DNA of 64,000 nucleotides. Source: Bacillota bacterium. Its GTDB lineage: Bacteria; Bacillota; Clostridia; Lachnospirales; Lachnospiraceae. This document shows, one piece after another, positions 50,816 through 60,400 of this stretch. The stretch is taken from contig JAEVYY010000007.1 in assembly GCA_023392535.1 (NCBI GenBank), forward strand, positions 145,202-209,201, given 5' to 3'. The notes under the pieces are model-generated. The model did no database searches, was not told where the DNA came from, and saw only the letters and a program-made list of their open reading frames with translations. Each line of letters begins with the position of its first letter. The first letter of the stretch is position 1. The translations under genes and the position numbers were made by a program.

Positions 50816-52522
50816 ATGAGCAATGATGTAGATGTTATTATCATTGGTGCAGGAGGAGGCGGCGCAGTAGTTGCAAAAGAATTGGGAGAAAAAGGTCTTA
50901 AAATTTTGATTCTGGACGCAGGCCCATATTATGGAAATAAAAAATGGCCCAGGCCAAATACAGAAAAAGGTTCTGTCAGTAGTTCAGAACTTAATGATCT
51001 GAGCATTCAGATATTAAAAGAGAACTTTACCGATCTGGAAAATGATATGAATAGTAGAATCAATGGTAAATTTCGATGGGGGCCGGCTGACTCCAATCGA
51101 GGACCCTGGATCAGAAATGTTGCAAATGGGGGATTTGCCTGGCAAAGCGCCGGAATTGGAGGAGGTACACTGATCTATACGGCAAATTGTCCCCGCGCTT
51201 ATCCAATTGCGGTTAATGATATATGGCCCATCTCCTATGAGGAAATGATTCCTTACTACGAGAAAGTGGAAGCTACATTACCCGTTATGGATGCCAGACC
51301 AACTGCGAAAGAAGACTTATTTTTTTATGGTGCGAAAAAGGCTGGATGGAATCCAATAGAGGGAAGAAATGTTACGAATCCAGGATACCGTCTGCAGCCA
51401 AATGCAATTTTACTGAGGAACGGAATTGCAAACATACCAGATTATGAGAAGGATAGAGATGGTGATTATGGTTGTACGTTTCGTGGTCACTGTATTAATG
51501 GATGCCATATCGGACCTAAAGTACAGGCAGTGGCTAAAAGATCTACCTTAGCAAGCTATGTTCCCCTGGCACTGAACTCAAATCATGTTGAGGTAAGGCC
51601 AAATGCATTTGTAATTAAAGTCCTGACAGAAAATGACAGTCAAAATGGTATGCGAGCAACAGGTATCGTATATCGAGATACCTGGACTGGAGAGAAGGTC
51701 GAAGTAAAAGCGGACGTGATTGTTATGGCCGCAGGAGCAGTAGAAACTCCACGTCTTTGGTTAAATTCGGAGTTACCCGAAAATCCATGGGTCGGTAAGG
51801 GACTGATCAATCATTGGATGGATGGAGTCATGGGAATATTTGAGGAAAAGGTATTACGGGAGGAGTTGGAAAAGCCTGCGATCAATCCTTTTGTTGGGCA
51901 AAATGCGGCCGCCAGATTTGATTATCCAGGACTTGGAGTAATACAAACAATGGGATTTAGTCCTGGTATTTATTCTTCTATCTTTTATGGCGCAAGTGAT
52001 AAGGGAATTTATCAATGGAACCGAATAAATCCAAAAGAAACCTGGGATATAGAAGGAGAAGTCATCGGCCAGCAGTTAAAGGAATGTATGAAGGACTATA
52101 CAAGAACGCTGGGCGTATTTATTTTTACAGATGACGAGGTGGATCAAAGAAATCAGGTAACCTTGGACTATGAGCAGAAAGATGAAAACGGTTATATTCC
52201 TAAAATCAGGTATTATCCGAGTGCGAGTGACCGTATAAAACGAGACAAACTTGCAGTCATAGCATCTGACATATTTCGAAAAGCCGGGGCGAAAATAGTG
52301 ATTCGGTCCAACTGGTCGGCAAATATATTTATCCATATTCAATGTACGATGCGAATGGGATTTGTTACCGATACAGATTGTGAAGCAAAGCAGGTGAAAA
52401 GATTGTACATAGCGGATAATAGTGTTCTTTATAATGGATTGGGGGGACCCAATCCCACGCTCAGTACGCAGGCGCTTGCCACGCGGACAGCGGAAAAGAT
52501 CAAAGAGAAGTATTTTAACTAA
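50816..52522 (+). CDS. GMC-family FAD oxidoreductase
   Basis: This 568-residue flavoprotein begins with the FAD-binding I-I-G-A-G-G-G-G-A-V-V-A-K-E fold and ends with the GMC C-terminal signature (I-H-I-Q-C-T-M-R-M-G, and G-G-P-N-P-T-L-S-T-Q-A-L-A-T-R). Together with the preceding subunit-3-like protein it resembles gluconate 2-dehydrogenase, without the cytochrome subunit, which fits an anaerobe. The sugar or alcohol oxidised is unknown. GGAGG precedes ATG 50816. Confidence 0.85.
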   Translation: MSNDVDVIIIGAGGGGAVVAKELGEKGLKILILDAGPYYGNKKWPRPNTEKGSVSSSELNDLSIQILKENFTDLENDMNSRINGKFRWGPADSNRGPWIRNVANGGFAWQSAGIGGGTLIYTANCPRAYPIAVNDIWPISYEEMIPYYEKVEATLPVMDARPTAKEDLFFYGAKKAGWNPIEGRNVTNPGYRLQPNAILLRNGIANIPDYEKDRDGDYGCTFRGHCINGCHIGPKVQAVAKRSTLASYVPLALNSNHVEVRPNAFVIKVLTENDSQNGMRATGIVYRDTWTGEKVEVKADVIVMAAGAVETPRLWLNSELPENPWVGKGLINHWMDGVMGIFEEKVLREELEKPAINPFVGQNAAARFDYPGLGVIQTMGFSPGIYSSIFYGASDKGIYQWNRINPKETWDIEGEVIGQQLKECMKDYTRTLGVFIFTDDEVDQRNQVTLDYEQKDENGYIPKIRYYPSASDRIKRDKLAVIASDIFRKAGAKIVIRSNWSANIFIHIQCTMRMGFVTDTDCEAKQVKRLYIADNSVLYNGLGGPNPTLSTQALATRTAEKIKEKYFN

Positions 52523-52628
52523 TTTTAAAACGGAAAAGCTGGCAATATACATCCTCTCTATTTTAGTGCCGGAAAAGAGAGGACAGATGAGTAAAAACAA
52601 ATATAATTGTGGTTAAGGAGCTGATGAT

Positions 52629-53498
52629 ATGGAATGGATAGAACGATTAAATAAAGCGATTAACTATATGGAAGAACACTTGACAGAGGAAAGGGATCTT
52701 GAAGAAATTGCTAAAATAGCATGCTGTTCAACTTATCATTTCCAAAGGATGTTTACCTACATGGCAAATGTTACACTATCGGAATATATGAGGCGCAGGC
52801 GGATGTCATTGGCGGCAGTAGAGCTACTAAATAGTGACAAGAAAATTGTTGACATCGCGTTAAAATATGGATACTCTTCCCCGACAGCATTTAATAGAGC
52901 TTTTCAAACCATACATGGAGTTGCACCGTCCGTGGTGAAAGAGGGTGGGGCTGTAGTAAAAGCATTTCCTCCGATCAGCTTCAAAATGACGGTAAAAGGA
53001 GCAAGTGAAATGAATTACAGAATGGAAAAAAAAGAAGCTTTTCGCATTGTTGGTGTGGCACAGCCAATGCAAAAAGAGATTGAAAAGAATTTTGACGTTG
53101 TACCAAAAATGTGGCAAAAAGCAGCCATGGAGGGGACTATTCCCAAACTGGTATCCATGATGGATAGTGACCCTTTAGGAGTATTGGGGGTAAGTGTCTG
53201 CAACGATTTGGAAGAATGGAGATATTTTATTGCAGTGGCAAGTACAAAACCGATTGATGCTACTTTGGAAGAATATACGGTTCCTTCTTTTACATGGGCA
53301 ATATTTTCGGGGGAAGGGCAATGCCCGCAGGCGATACAGGAGTTGGAGCAGCGGATCGTGACCGAGTGGCTGCCGACTTCCGGATATGAATATGATAATG
53401 GACCCGATATAGAACTTTATAGTAATCCGGATCCGCAAAATGCGAAATTTGAAGTATGGATCCCTGTTAAAAAAGTGTTACAACTTGGTTACAAATAG
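52629..53498 (+). CDS. AraC-family regulator with GyrI-like effector domain
   Basis: This 289-residue protein has an N-terminal AraC double HTH (I-A-C-C-S-T-Y-H-F-Q-R-M-F, then I-A-L-K-Y-G-Y-S-S-P-T-A-F-N-R-A-F) and a C-terminal GyrI/SOUL-like small-molecule binding domain (from about residue 128; typical closing F-E-V-W-I-P-V-K). Such proteins respond to drugs or toxic amphiphiles. Its last codons contain the direct repeat (53477-53493) that appears to control the next gene, a response regulator. AAGGAG precedes ATG 52629. Confidence 0.9.
   Translation: MEWIERLNKAINYMEEHLTEERDLEEIAKIACCSTYHFQRMFTYMANVTLSEYMRRRRMSLAAVELLNSDKKIVDIALKYGYSSPTAFNRAFQTIHGVAPSVVKEGGAVVKAFPPISFKMTVKGASEMNYRMEKKEAFRIVGVAQPMQKEIEKNFDVVPKMWQKAAMEGTIPKLVSMMDSDPLGVLGVSVCNDLEEWRYFIAVASTKPIDATLEEYTVPSFTWAIFSGEGQCPQAIQELEQRIVTEWLPTSGYEYDNGPDIELYSNPDPQNAKFEVWIPVKKVLQLGYK
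53477..53493 (+). promoter_or_regulatory. Pho-box-like direct repeat, copy 1
   Basis: GTTACAACTTGGTTACA, two GTTACA units 11 bp apart, overlapping the end of the AraC gene and 63 bp before the response regulator start. An identical 17-mer is at 55624-55640. Confidence 0.7.
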
Positions 53499-53555
53499 AA
53501 TAAACATAAGAAAAGATATTTATGATAAAATAGCTTATATAATGGAGGTAATTGC

Positions 53556-54236
53556 ATGGATAAGCATATTTTAATCATAGAAGATGAAGAGGCCATAAAT
53601 GACCTGATTGCCATGAATCTACAGGCAACAGGTTATAAAACGGTCTCTTTTTTTGATGGAACGAAAGTGTTCGAGCATTTGTCAGAACATCCGCATTATG
53701 ACATGGCTATTTTGGATATTATGCTTCCCGGAAAAGATGGATTTGAACTATTGCCAAAACTGAAGGAGTGTGGAATTCCGGTTATGTGTCTGACGGCAAA
53801 AGGAGATATTATAAGTAAAGCGAAGGGATTGACGGATGGTGCGGAAGATTATATGGTAAAACCTTTTGAGATGTTGGAATTGATTATCCGAATTGACAAG
53901 ATCTTGAAAAGAAATGATAAATTGGAGGAACTGTTCAAGATCCGGGAGGTAACAATCTATCCAAAAGAACGGAAAGTGCTGCTTTCGGGTAAAGAAGTAC
54001 ATCTAAAACCGATGGAATTTGACTGTCTCATGCTTTTGGTCACACATAAAAATATGGCACTAACAAGAGAAGAAATATTACGTTATTTATGGGGTACTGA
54101 TTTTATGGGTGAGACCAGAACAGTGGACGCTCACATTGGCAGAATCCGAAAGAAATTAAAATGGCAGGATATAATCGTAACGATTCCCAGGATTGGTTAC
54201 CGCTTAGAGAGTGGGGAAGAACAGTATGAAGCTTAG
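53556..54236 (+). CDS. OmpR-family response regulator
   Basis: This 226-residue protein has a receiver domain (E-D-E-E, phospho-acceptor in I-L-D-I-M-L-P-G-K-D-G, L-T-A-K, V-K-P-F-E) and a C-terminal winged helix (L-K-P-M-E-F-D-C-L, H-I-G-R-I-R-K-K-L). The kinase gene overlaps it by 11 bp. The 11-bp-period TTACA direct repeat upstream resembles PhoP-type boxes and recurs before the lipoprotein gene at 55732, suggesting autoregulation plus control of that gene. Confidence 0.92.
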   Translation: MDKHILIIEDEEAINDLIAMNLQATGYKTVSFFDGTKVFEHLSEHPHYDMAILDIMLPGKDGFELLPKLKECGIPVMCLTAKGDIISKAKGLTDGAEDYMVKPFEMLELIIRIDKILKRNDKLEELFKIREVTIYPKERKVLLSGKEVHLKPMEFDCLMLLVTHKNMALTREEILRYLWGTDFMGETRTVDAHIGRIRKKLKWQDIIVTIPRIGYRLESGEEQYEA

Positions 54237-55620
54237 AACAAAGATTCTGGTGGCTTCCATCTCAGCTGCAATTATTTTCACGGTCACTTGTTCTGCGTTC
54301 CTATTATACAATTGCAAACAGGATTTGTTAGATAGCATAGAGGAGTCGCAGAAAAAGCTATTTGAGGTAGAGCTTAGAAATGTTACAAAAAGTATGAATA
54401 AAAGTCTATTTATTGACATGAGCAATGTTATGCTGGAAAACATTGTCGTATTCCAGATCAGAAATGGTCTGTCAGGGGATTTCGCAATTTATCAGAATAA
54501 ACGGGAACTTTATAATTGCAGTGCTTATTCTTTTACTTTTTCTCCTACTTCTGATACGGATACAAATCAGTTTGAATCACAGTTGTATTCGAATGGACGA
54601 ATCAAAAAATTACTTATTTTTACTCGTATATCATTCTGTGATATCCAATATGACGTGATTAAGGTCATTGATCTTTCATTAGTTTATGAAAGAATTAGCA
54701 GTTTACTGTTACGTGAATTTGTGATGTTAGTGTTCTTATGTTTGTTTGCAGGAGGGGGGTTGTACCTACTTTTGAAACACATACTAAGACCGTTTCAAGA
54801 GTTGAAGAATCGTGCAGCTATGATTGCAGAAGGTAATTATACGGAGAATCTTTCCATGGAATCCAAAGATGAAGTCGGGGAACTGGCAAGGAGCTTTAAT
54901 CTGATGGCTGTGAAAGTAGAGGAAAAAATTTTATCTTTAACTGAGATGAATGAAAGACAGAATCTTATGCTTGGCAGTATCGCCCACGAGCTGAAGACAC
55001 CTCTTACAGCCATGATTGGTTATGCAGATACCTTACAGAGAATAAAACTATCTAAGGCCAAGGAAGAAAAAGCATTGGGATATATTGCCAAAGAGAGTAA
55101 AAGACTGTCAGAATTATCCGCTAAAATAATGGAACTTACAGGATTGCAGAGCGGAGAAAAGAAAATTGAAAGACAGATAGTCTCCATAAAGAAAATGATT
55201 CGGGATGCAGAAACGATTATACAACACAAAATCTATGAGAAAAAAATACAAGTAAAGGAAATCTTTGAGGTAGATGATATCTTACTAAAGGGCGATAGCC
55301 ACCTATTAACAAGCCTGTTTATCAATTTGATAGAAAATGCGGTAAAAGCCTCTGAAATAGAAGGCATCATTGAAGTTCATCTACGGAAAGAAAAAATTAT
55401 AATCAAAGATTATGGAGTCGGAATCAAGGAGACAGAACTTGCGCATATTCTGGAACCTTTTTATATGGTGGATAAATCTCGTAGCAGAAAGCAGGGAGGA
55501 GCTGGAATTGGTTTATCTTTATGTAAGGAGATTGCATATATGCACCACATGAACTTTTATATTACCAGCCAATACAAAAAAGGGAGTGAAGCGGTGTTGG
55601 AGATCGTTTTTAAGGATTAG
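54226..55620 (+). CDS. Sensor histidine kinase
   Basis: This 464-residue kinase has membrane helices at about 9-29 and 160-182 with a ~130-residue extracellular domain, then a HAMP domain (L-R-P-F-Q-E-L-K, D-E-V-G-E-L-A-R-S-F-N). The H box is I-A-H-E-L-K-T-P-L-T-A, with the N box N-L-I-E-N-A-V-K-A and the G1/G2 loops. I chose ATG 54226 (GGGGAAG just upstream), not the GTG at 54211. It is cognate to the overlapping regulator. Confidence 0.92.
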   Translation: MKLRTKILVASISAAIIFTVTCSAFLLYNCKQDLLDSIEESQKKLFEVELRNVTKSMNKSLFIDMSNVMLENIVVFQIRNGLSGDFAIYQNKRELYNCSAYSFTFSPTSDTDTNQFESQLYSNGRIKKLLIFTRISFCDIQYDVIKVIDLSLVYERISSLLLREFVMLVFLCLFAGGGLYLLLKHILRPFQELKNRAAMIAEGNYTENLSMESKDEVGELARSFNLMAVKVEEKILSLTEMNERQNLMLGSIAHELKTPLTAMIGYADTLQRIKLSKAKEEKALGYIAKESKRLSELSAKIMELTGLQSGEKKIERQIVSIKKMIRDAETIIQHKIYEKKIQVKEIFEVDDILLKGDSHLLTSLFINLIENAVKASEIEGIIEVHLRKEKIIIKDYGVGIKETELAHILEPFYMVDKSRSRKQGGAGIGLSLCKEIAYMHHMNFYITSQYKKGSEAVLEIVFKD

Positions 55621-55623
55621 CAA

Positions 55624-55640
55624 GTTACAACTTGGTTACA
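55624..55640 (+). promoter_or_regulatory. Pho-box-like direct repeat, copy 2
   Basis: The same 17-mer as 53477-53493, located 4 bp after the kinase stop codon and 92 bp before the lipoprotein start. Confidence 0.7.
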
Positions 55641-55731
55641 GTTCAGAGAATACTTGTGGATAGGATGCGTGGTAAGGTTTAGATATCAAAATAAATAATA
55701 CTGCATAAAAAGTAAGCAGGATGGAGGACAT

Positions 55732-57030
55732 ATGAATAAAAAAAGTATAAGCTATTTAATGCTTTCGGCTTGTATGATTGGCGCATTATTTTTAACAGGC
55801 TGTAACCAGACGAAAGAAAAAGTGAATGTGACACCTAAGGAAGAAACGGCAAGTGGTATGGGACAGGAACAATCCCATGAGGAAGAGAATCTGGAAGATA
55901 TCAGAAAAACTTTGCATGCTCCCAAACATGTTACAGAAGAAGTATCAGATAAAACAGGTAATTTAGAAGTGAAATTAGATGCAGATATTGAGATTCCAGA
56001 GGTGAATCATATATCATCCTATCAAGTGGTAGAAAAGGAAGTGGATGATGCTTTTGCACAGAAGTTTGCAGATGTTTTTCTGGGAAAGGTATCCATTTAT
56101 GGAGGGGAAACGGAAGATAAGGGAGAGCGTGAAACGGTCATTCCCCAGATCGGTAATGCAGACCAATATGGGAATGATTATATAGCAATAAAAGAGGATG
56201 GAAGCCAGTTTCATTACGGAATCAAAAAACTAAATGGCATCCAGATGAATATAAGCAGAGAAATCACTAATACAGCATCTTCGGAATATATTTGGAGTGA
56301 ATATCAACCTTCCAAAGATAGTGGACATCTAAACGTAACTCCTGAAGAAATCCAGAACAAGGCTTTCATTACTTATGAAGAAGCAAAAAAAATGGCAGAT
56401 AAAAAAGTGCAAGCGTTAGGGTTAGATTATTTGAGGGTTTCCGATTGGGATTATGCTTATTTAAATGATGGAAGTAAAGTGACCGATTCTCCAGACATAA
56501 AAAAAGTAGGCTATCAATTCTATTACACCAGATATCTGGAAAATATCCCAATTACTTATACGATGGCAACAGGCGGAGGGTACCCGGAGATGGACTCTGA
56601 CATGGAAACATGGTGTTATGAACAAATGAATATCTTAGTCACTGAAGATGGGATTGAAAAGGTTGATTTTGCTTGTCCTTATGAATTAACAGAAAATCAA
56701 AAAGAATTTTATGATCTTTTACCATTTAATGAGATTTTGGATATCTTTCAAAAAATGATGCTGGTGGAAAATGTTGATGTATTAGACTATGAAAATTGGC
56801 GTACTTATACCGTTGATAAAATATCGCTGGGATATAGCAGGATATATGATCCTAAGACAGATTCTAAAAGTGGGAAACTCGTTCCCGTATGGGATTTCTT
56901 TGGTGGTATTGATTGTGAAAGTGAGTTTGAAGGAAAAAATGTACAACATAAAAATTACAATAAAACACAGAGCTTTATGACGATCAATGCCATGGATGGT
57001 AGTGTGATTGATAGAGAACTAGGATATTAG
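55732..57030 (+). CDS. Lipoprotein of unknown function (DUF6034-like)
   Basis: This 432-residue protein has a type II signal peptide and the lipobox L-T-G-C (Cys24), so it is anchored outside the membrane. The mature part starts with an acidic low-complexity linker; the rest resembles DUF6034-type clostridial lipoproteins, which are often beside two-component systems. It has no recognised catalytic motif. The regulator-type repeat upstream, identical to that before the 53556 gene, makes it a probable target of that system. AGGATGGAGG precedes the ATG. Confidence 0.75.
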   Translation: MNKKSISYLMLSACMIGALFLTGCNQTKEKVNVTPKEETASGMGQEQSHEEENLEDIRKTLHAPKHVTEEVSDKTGNLEVKLDADIEIPEVNHISSYQVVEKEVDDAFAQKFADVFLGKVSIYGGETEDKGERETVIPQIGNADQYGNDYIAIKEDGSQFHYGIKKLNGIQMNISREITNTASSEYIWSEYQPSKDSGHLNVTPEEIQNKAFITYEEAKKMADKKVQALGLDYLRVSDWDYAYLNDGSKVTDSPDIKKVGYQFYYTRYLENIPITYTMATGGGYPEMDSDMETWCYEQMNILVTEDGIEKVDFACPYELTENQKEFYDLLPFNEILDIFQKMMLVENVDVLDYENWRTYTVDKISLGYSRIYDPKTDSKSGKLVPVWDFFGGIDCESEFEGKNVQHKNYNKTQSFMTINAMDGSVIDRELGY

Positions 57031-57050
57031 TTACTTTAAATAAATATGTA

Positions 57051-57117
57051 AAAGAGATCATTTTTTTTCTTATTTGCCATTTATCTGCAGGCGAAGGTTA
57101 AAAAAAATGGTCTCTTT
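57051..57117 (+). terminator. Hairpin after lipoprotein gene
   Basis: AAAGAGATCATTTTTTTT pairs with AAAAAAAATGGTCTCTTT (G-T pair inside), 31-nt loop. The stem itself contains the T run. Confidence 0.55.
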
Positions 57118-57249
57118 GTTCTATCCTAGAAAAATTTTAGTTCTGGAATCAAAAATAAGAGTATAAATATAACTTTTTAGGAGAAATTTAAAGTTATCAA
57201 TAGAATAATTTTTATAAGAAAATGGAAGAAACGAAAAAGGAGGAAAATT

Positions 57250-57441
57250 ATGTCAGATAAGAAGAATACCTTAAGTGGGGCAGACAATAAAAGGCTTCAT
57301 ACTACGGAACCGACCAATAAGGAAAATACAGCAGCTTGGGTAAATACAGAAGGGCTGGACCATGAATCAAGGGTAAATATCCCATCAGAATATGATGTGG
57401 AGAAAGCAAAGAACTGGGTTGATAATGGAAGTCAGCTCTAA
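57250..57441 (+). CDS. Small DUF3787 family protein
   Basis: This 63-residue hydrophilic protein has the DUF3787 pattern: T-A-A-W near the middle, then V-N-I-P-S-E-Y-D-V-E-K-A-K-N-W-V-D-N-G. The family is restricted to clostridia and has no known function. AAAGGAGGAAA precedes the ATG. The 219-bp gap upstream holds the terminator at 57051 and a further inverted repeat (ATAACTTT / AAAGTTAT, around 57168-57198) that may be regulatory. Confidence 0.8.
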   Translation: MSDKKNTLSGADNKRLHTTEPTNKENTAAWVNTEGLDHESRVNIPSEYDVEKAKNWVDNGSQL

Positions 57442-57471
57442 GGAATATGCATTAAGAATGGGAGAATGAAT

Positions 57472-60400
57472 ATGGCAAGGTTACAAATGACGTTAGATGG
57501 CAATACCGCAGCAGCCTATGCTGCCTATGCATTTACAGAAGTCGCTGCTATTTATCCTATCACGCCATCTTCCACGATGGCTGAAATAACGGATGACTGG
57601 TCTGCGAAAGGAAGAAAAAATATATTTAATCAGGAAGTCAGTGTGGTTGAAATGCAGTCGGAAGCAGGAGCAGCAGGAGCATTTCATGGATCTCTTCAGG
57701 GTGGTGCCTTAACGACCACTTTTACAGCATCTCAGGGATTGCTGTTAATGATCCCCAATCTATATAAAGTTGCAGGAGAATTTTTGCCTGGAGTATTTCA
57801 TGTCAGCGCAAGAGCACTCGCAACGCACGCACTTAGTATATTTGGAGATCATCAGGATGTCATGGCAGTCAGACAAACAGGGTGCGCTATGTTGGCAAGT
57901 GGTTCCGTACAAGAGGTGATCGACCTGGCACCAATCGCACACTTGTCTGCTATCAAAGGAAGAATACCGTTCGTACATTTCTTTGATGGATTTCGAACAT
58001 CTCACGAAATACAGAAGGTAGAAGCTCTGGAATATTCGGATTATGCAGAAATGGTCGATGAAAGCGCCCTGCAAGAATTCCGTGATCGTGCGCTGTCGCC
58101 AAATCATCCGGTAATCCGTGGAACTGCCCAGAATCCGGATGTTTATTTTCAGGGACGGGAAGCGGGCAATCCCTTTTATGATGATTTAATCCCTATTGTG
58201 GAAGAGTATCTAGATAAAATGAGCAGTAGAACAGGCAGACACTATGGATTATTTGATTATTATGGAGCAAAGGATGCAGAATATGTCATAGTTGCGATGG
58301 GATCGGTTACACAGACGATTGAAGAAACGATTGATTATTATAACGAAAAAGGAGAGAAGTATGGATTGGTCAAGGTACATCTGTTCCGCCCCTTTTCAAT
58401 CAGGCATTTTCGTAATATGGTACCCAAAACAGCAAAACGAATTGCAGTCCTTGACCGTACAAAGGAACCAGGCGGCATTGGAGAGCCGCTTTTTCTGGAT
58501 ATCATGGCATGCTACAGTGGGGTAGAGGATGCCCCTTTGATCATAGGAGGAAGATATGGCTTGGGTTCCAAAGATACAAATTCTGGGGATATCACAGCGG
58601 TGTACGAAAATTTAAAACAGAAGAATCCGAAAGCGGATTTCACCATTGGGATTGACGATGATGTGACCAATACTTCTCTTGCAAATAGATGGAATAAGCA
58701 TTCTACCGAGCCGTCGGACCGTATTTCCTGCAAGATATGGGGACTCGGGTCGGATGGCACGGTAGGTTCCAATAAACAGGCGATCATGATCATAGGTAAT
58801 AATACCGAGCAAAAGGTACAAGCTTATTTTGATTACGATTCCAAAAAATCAGGAGGGGTAACCATATCGCACTTGCGTTTTGGAAAATCTCCTATTAAAT
58901 CCACATATTTAGTGGGAAATGCAGATTATGTAGCCTGTCATAATCAGTCCTATGTAAACAAATACGACATGATTGCAGATGTGAAACAAGGGGGAATCTT
59001 TGTTCTGAATTGCCAGTGGACGGATGCGGAACTGGAAGAATATTTGCCGGCAAAATATAAAAGATTGATAGCAGAAAAAGAACTTCATTTCTATACCATT
59101 GATGCTGTTCTAATTGCACAGGAAATTGGATTGGGAAATCGTATTAATATGATCATGCAAGGCGCATTCTTTCAATTGATCCAGATACTTCCCCAAGAGG
59201 TATTTATTCGGGAGCTAAAGAAGGCAGTAATTTATTCCTATAGTAAAAAGGGGGATAAAATCGTACAGATGAATCAGAATGCGATTCTAAAAGGGATTGA
59301 GAAAATTCATGAAGTACAGGTTCCGCAGACCTGGCTGCGTGCAGAAGAGAGTGAAAAAGATCTCATAGAAAATACGATGAAGGAACCTGATTTTATCACA
59401 AATATTATGAGGCCAATGGAAGCCCAAAAGGGACAGACATTACCGGTCAGTGCCTTTAAAGGTAGAGAAGACGGTACATTTCCATCGGGAACAACGGCCT
59501 ATGAAAAGAGGGGAATTGCAGTAAATATTCCGGATTGGATCGAAGACAACTGCATTCAGTGCAACCAGTGTTCGTATGTTTGTCCACATGCGGTAATCAG
59601 ACCTTTTTTAGTAACAGAAGAGGAAATGACAAAAGCGCCCGCTTCCTTTAAAACAATAAAAGCAGTGGGAAAATCTCTGGAGGGTCTACAATATCGAATG
59701 CAGTTAAGTCCTATGGATTGTACAGGATGCGGTAATTGCGCAGATGTCTGCCCTGCCAGAGAAAAGGCGCTGGTAATGAAGCCAATCGGAACGCAAATAC
59801 CAGACGAGGTCGTAAATTGGAATTTTGCTAAATCCGAAATTGACCGTAAAAAGAATCTTTCCCTGAGTACTTCTTTTAAAGATAGCCAATTCAGGGAACC
59901 TTTGATGGAATTTTCGGGTGCTTGTGCAGGTTGTGGTGAAACACCATATATTAAATTGATTACGCAATTATATGGAGAACGTATGATGATTGCCAATGCT
60001 ACCGGATGTTCTTCGATTTGGGCAGCAAGTGCACCAAGTACGGCCTATACCACAAATAATGAAGGTAAGGGGCCTGCCTGGGCCAATTCTTTATTCGAAG
60101 ACAATGCAGAATATGGATTGGGCATGTACCTTGCCACAAAGCAGATCAGAAATCATTTAGAAGAAACAATGATACAGTTACTGGATAAGAACTTGGATGA
60201 TACGATAAAAGAATTATTGAGTGACTGGATCAACTACAAGGAAGATGGCGATATCAGTAAGCAAGTCAGTGACAAATTAATGTTTAGCTTACAAGATTAT
60301 CAGGGATCAGATCCAATCGTTATGCAATTGATAGATAGTATTTTACAAAGAAAGGATTATCTGATCAAACGTTCCCAGTGGATCGTCGGAGGAGACGGAT

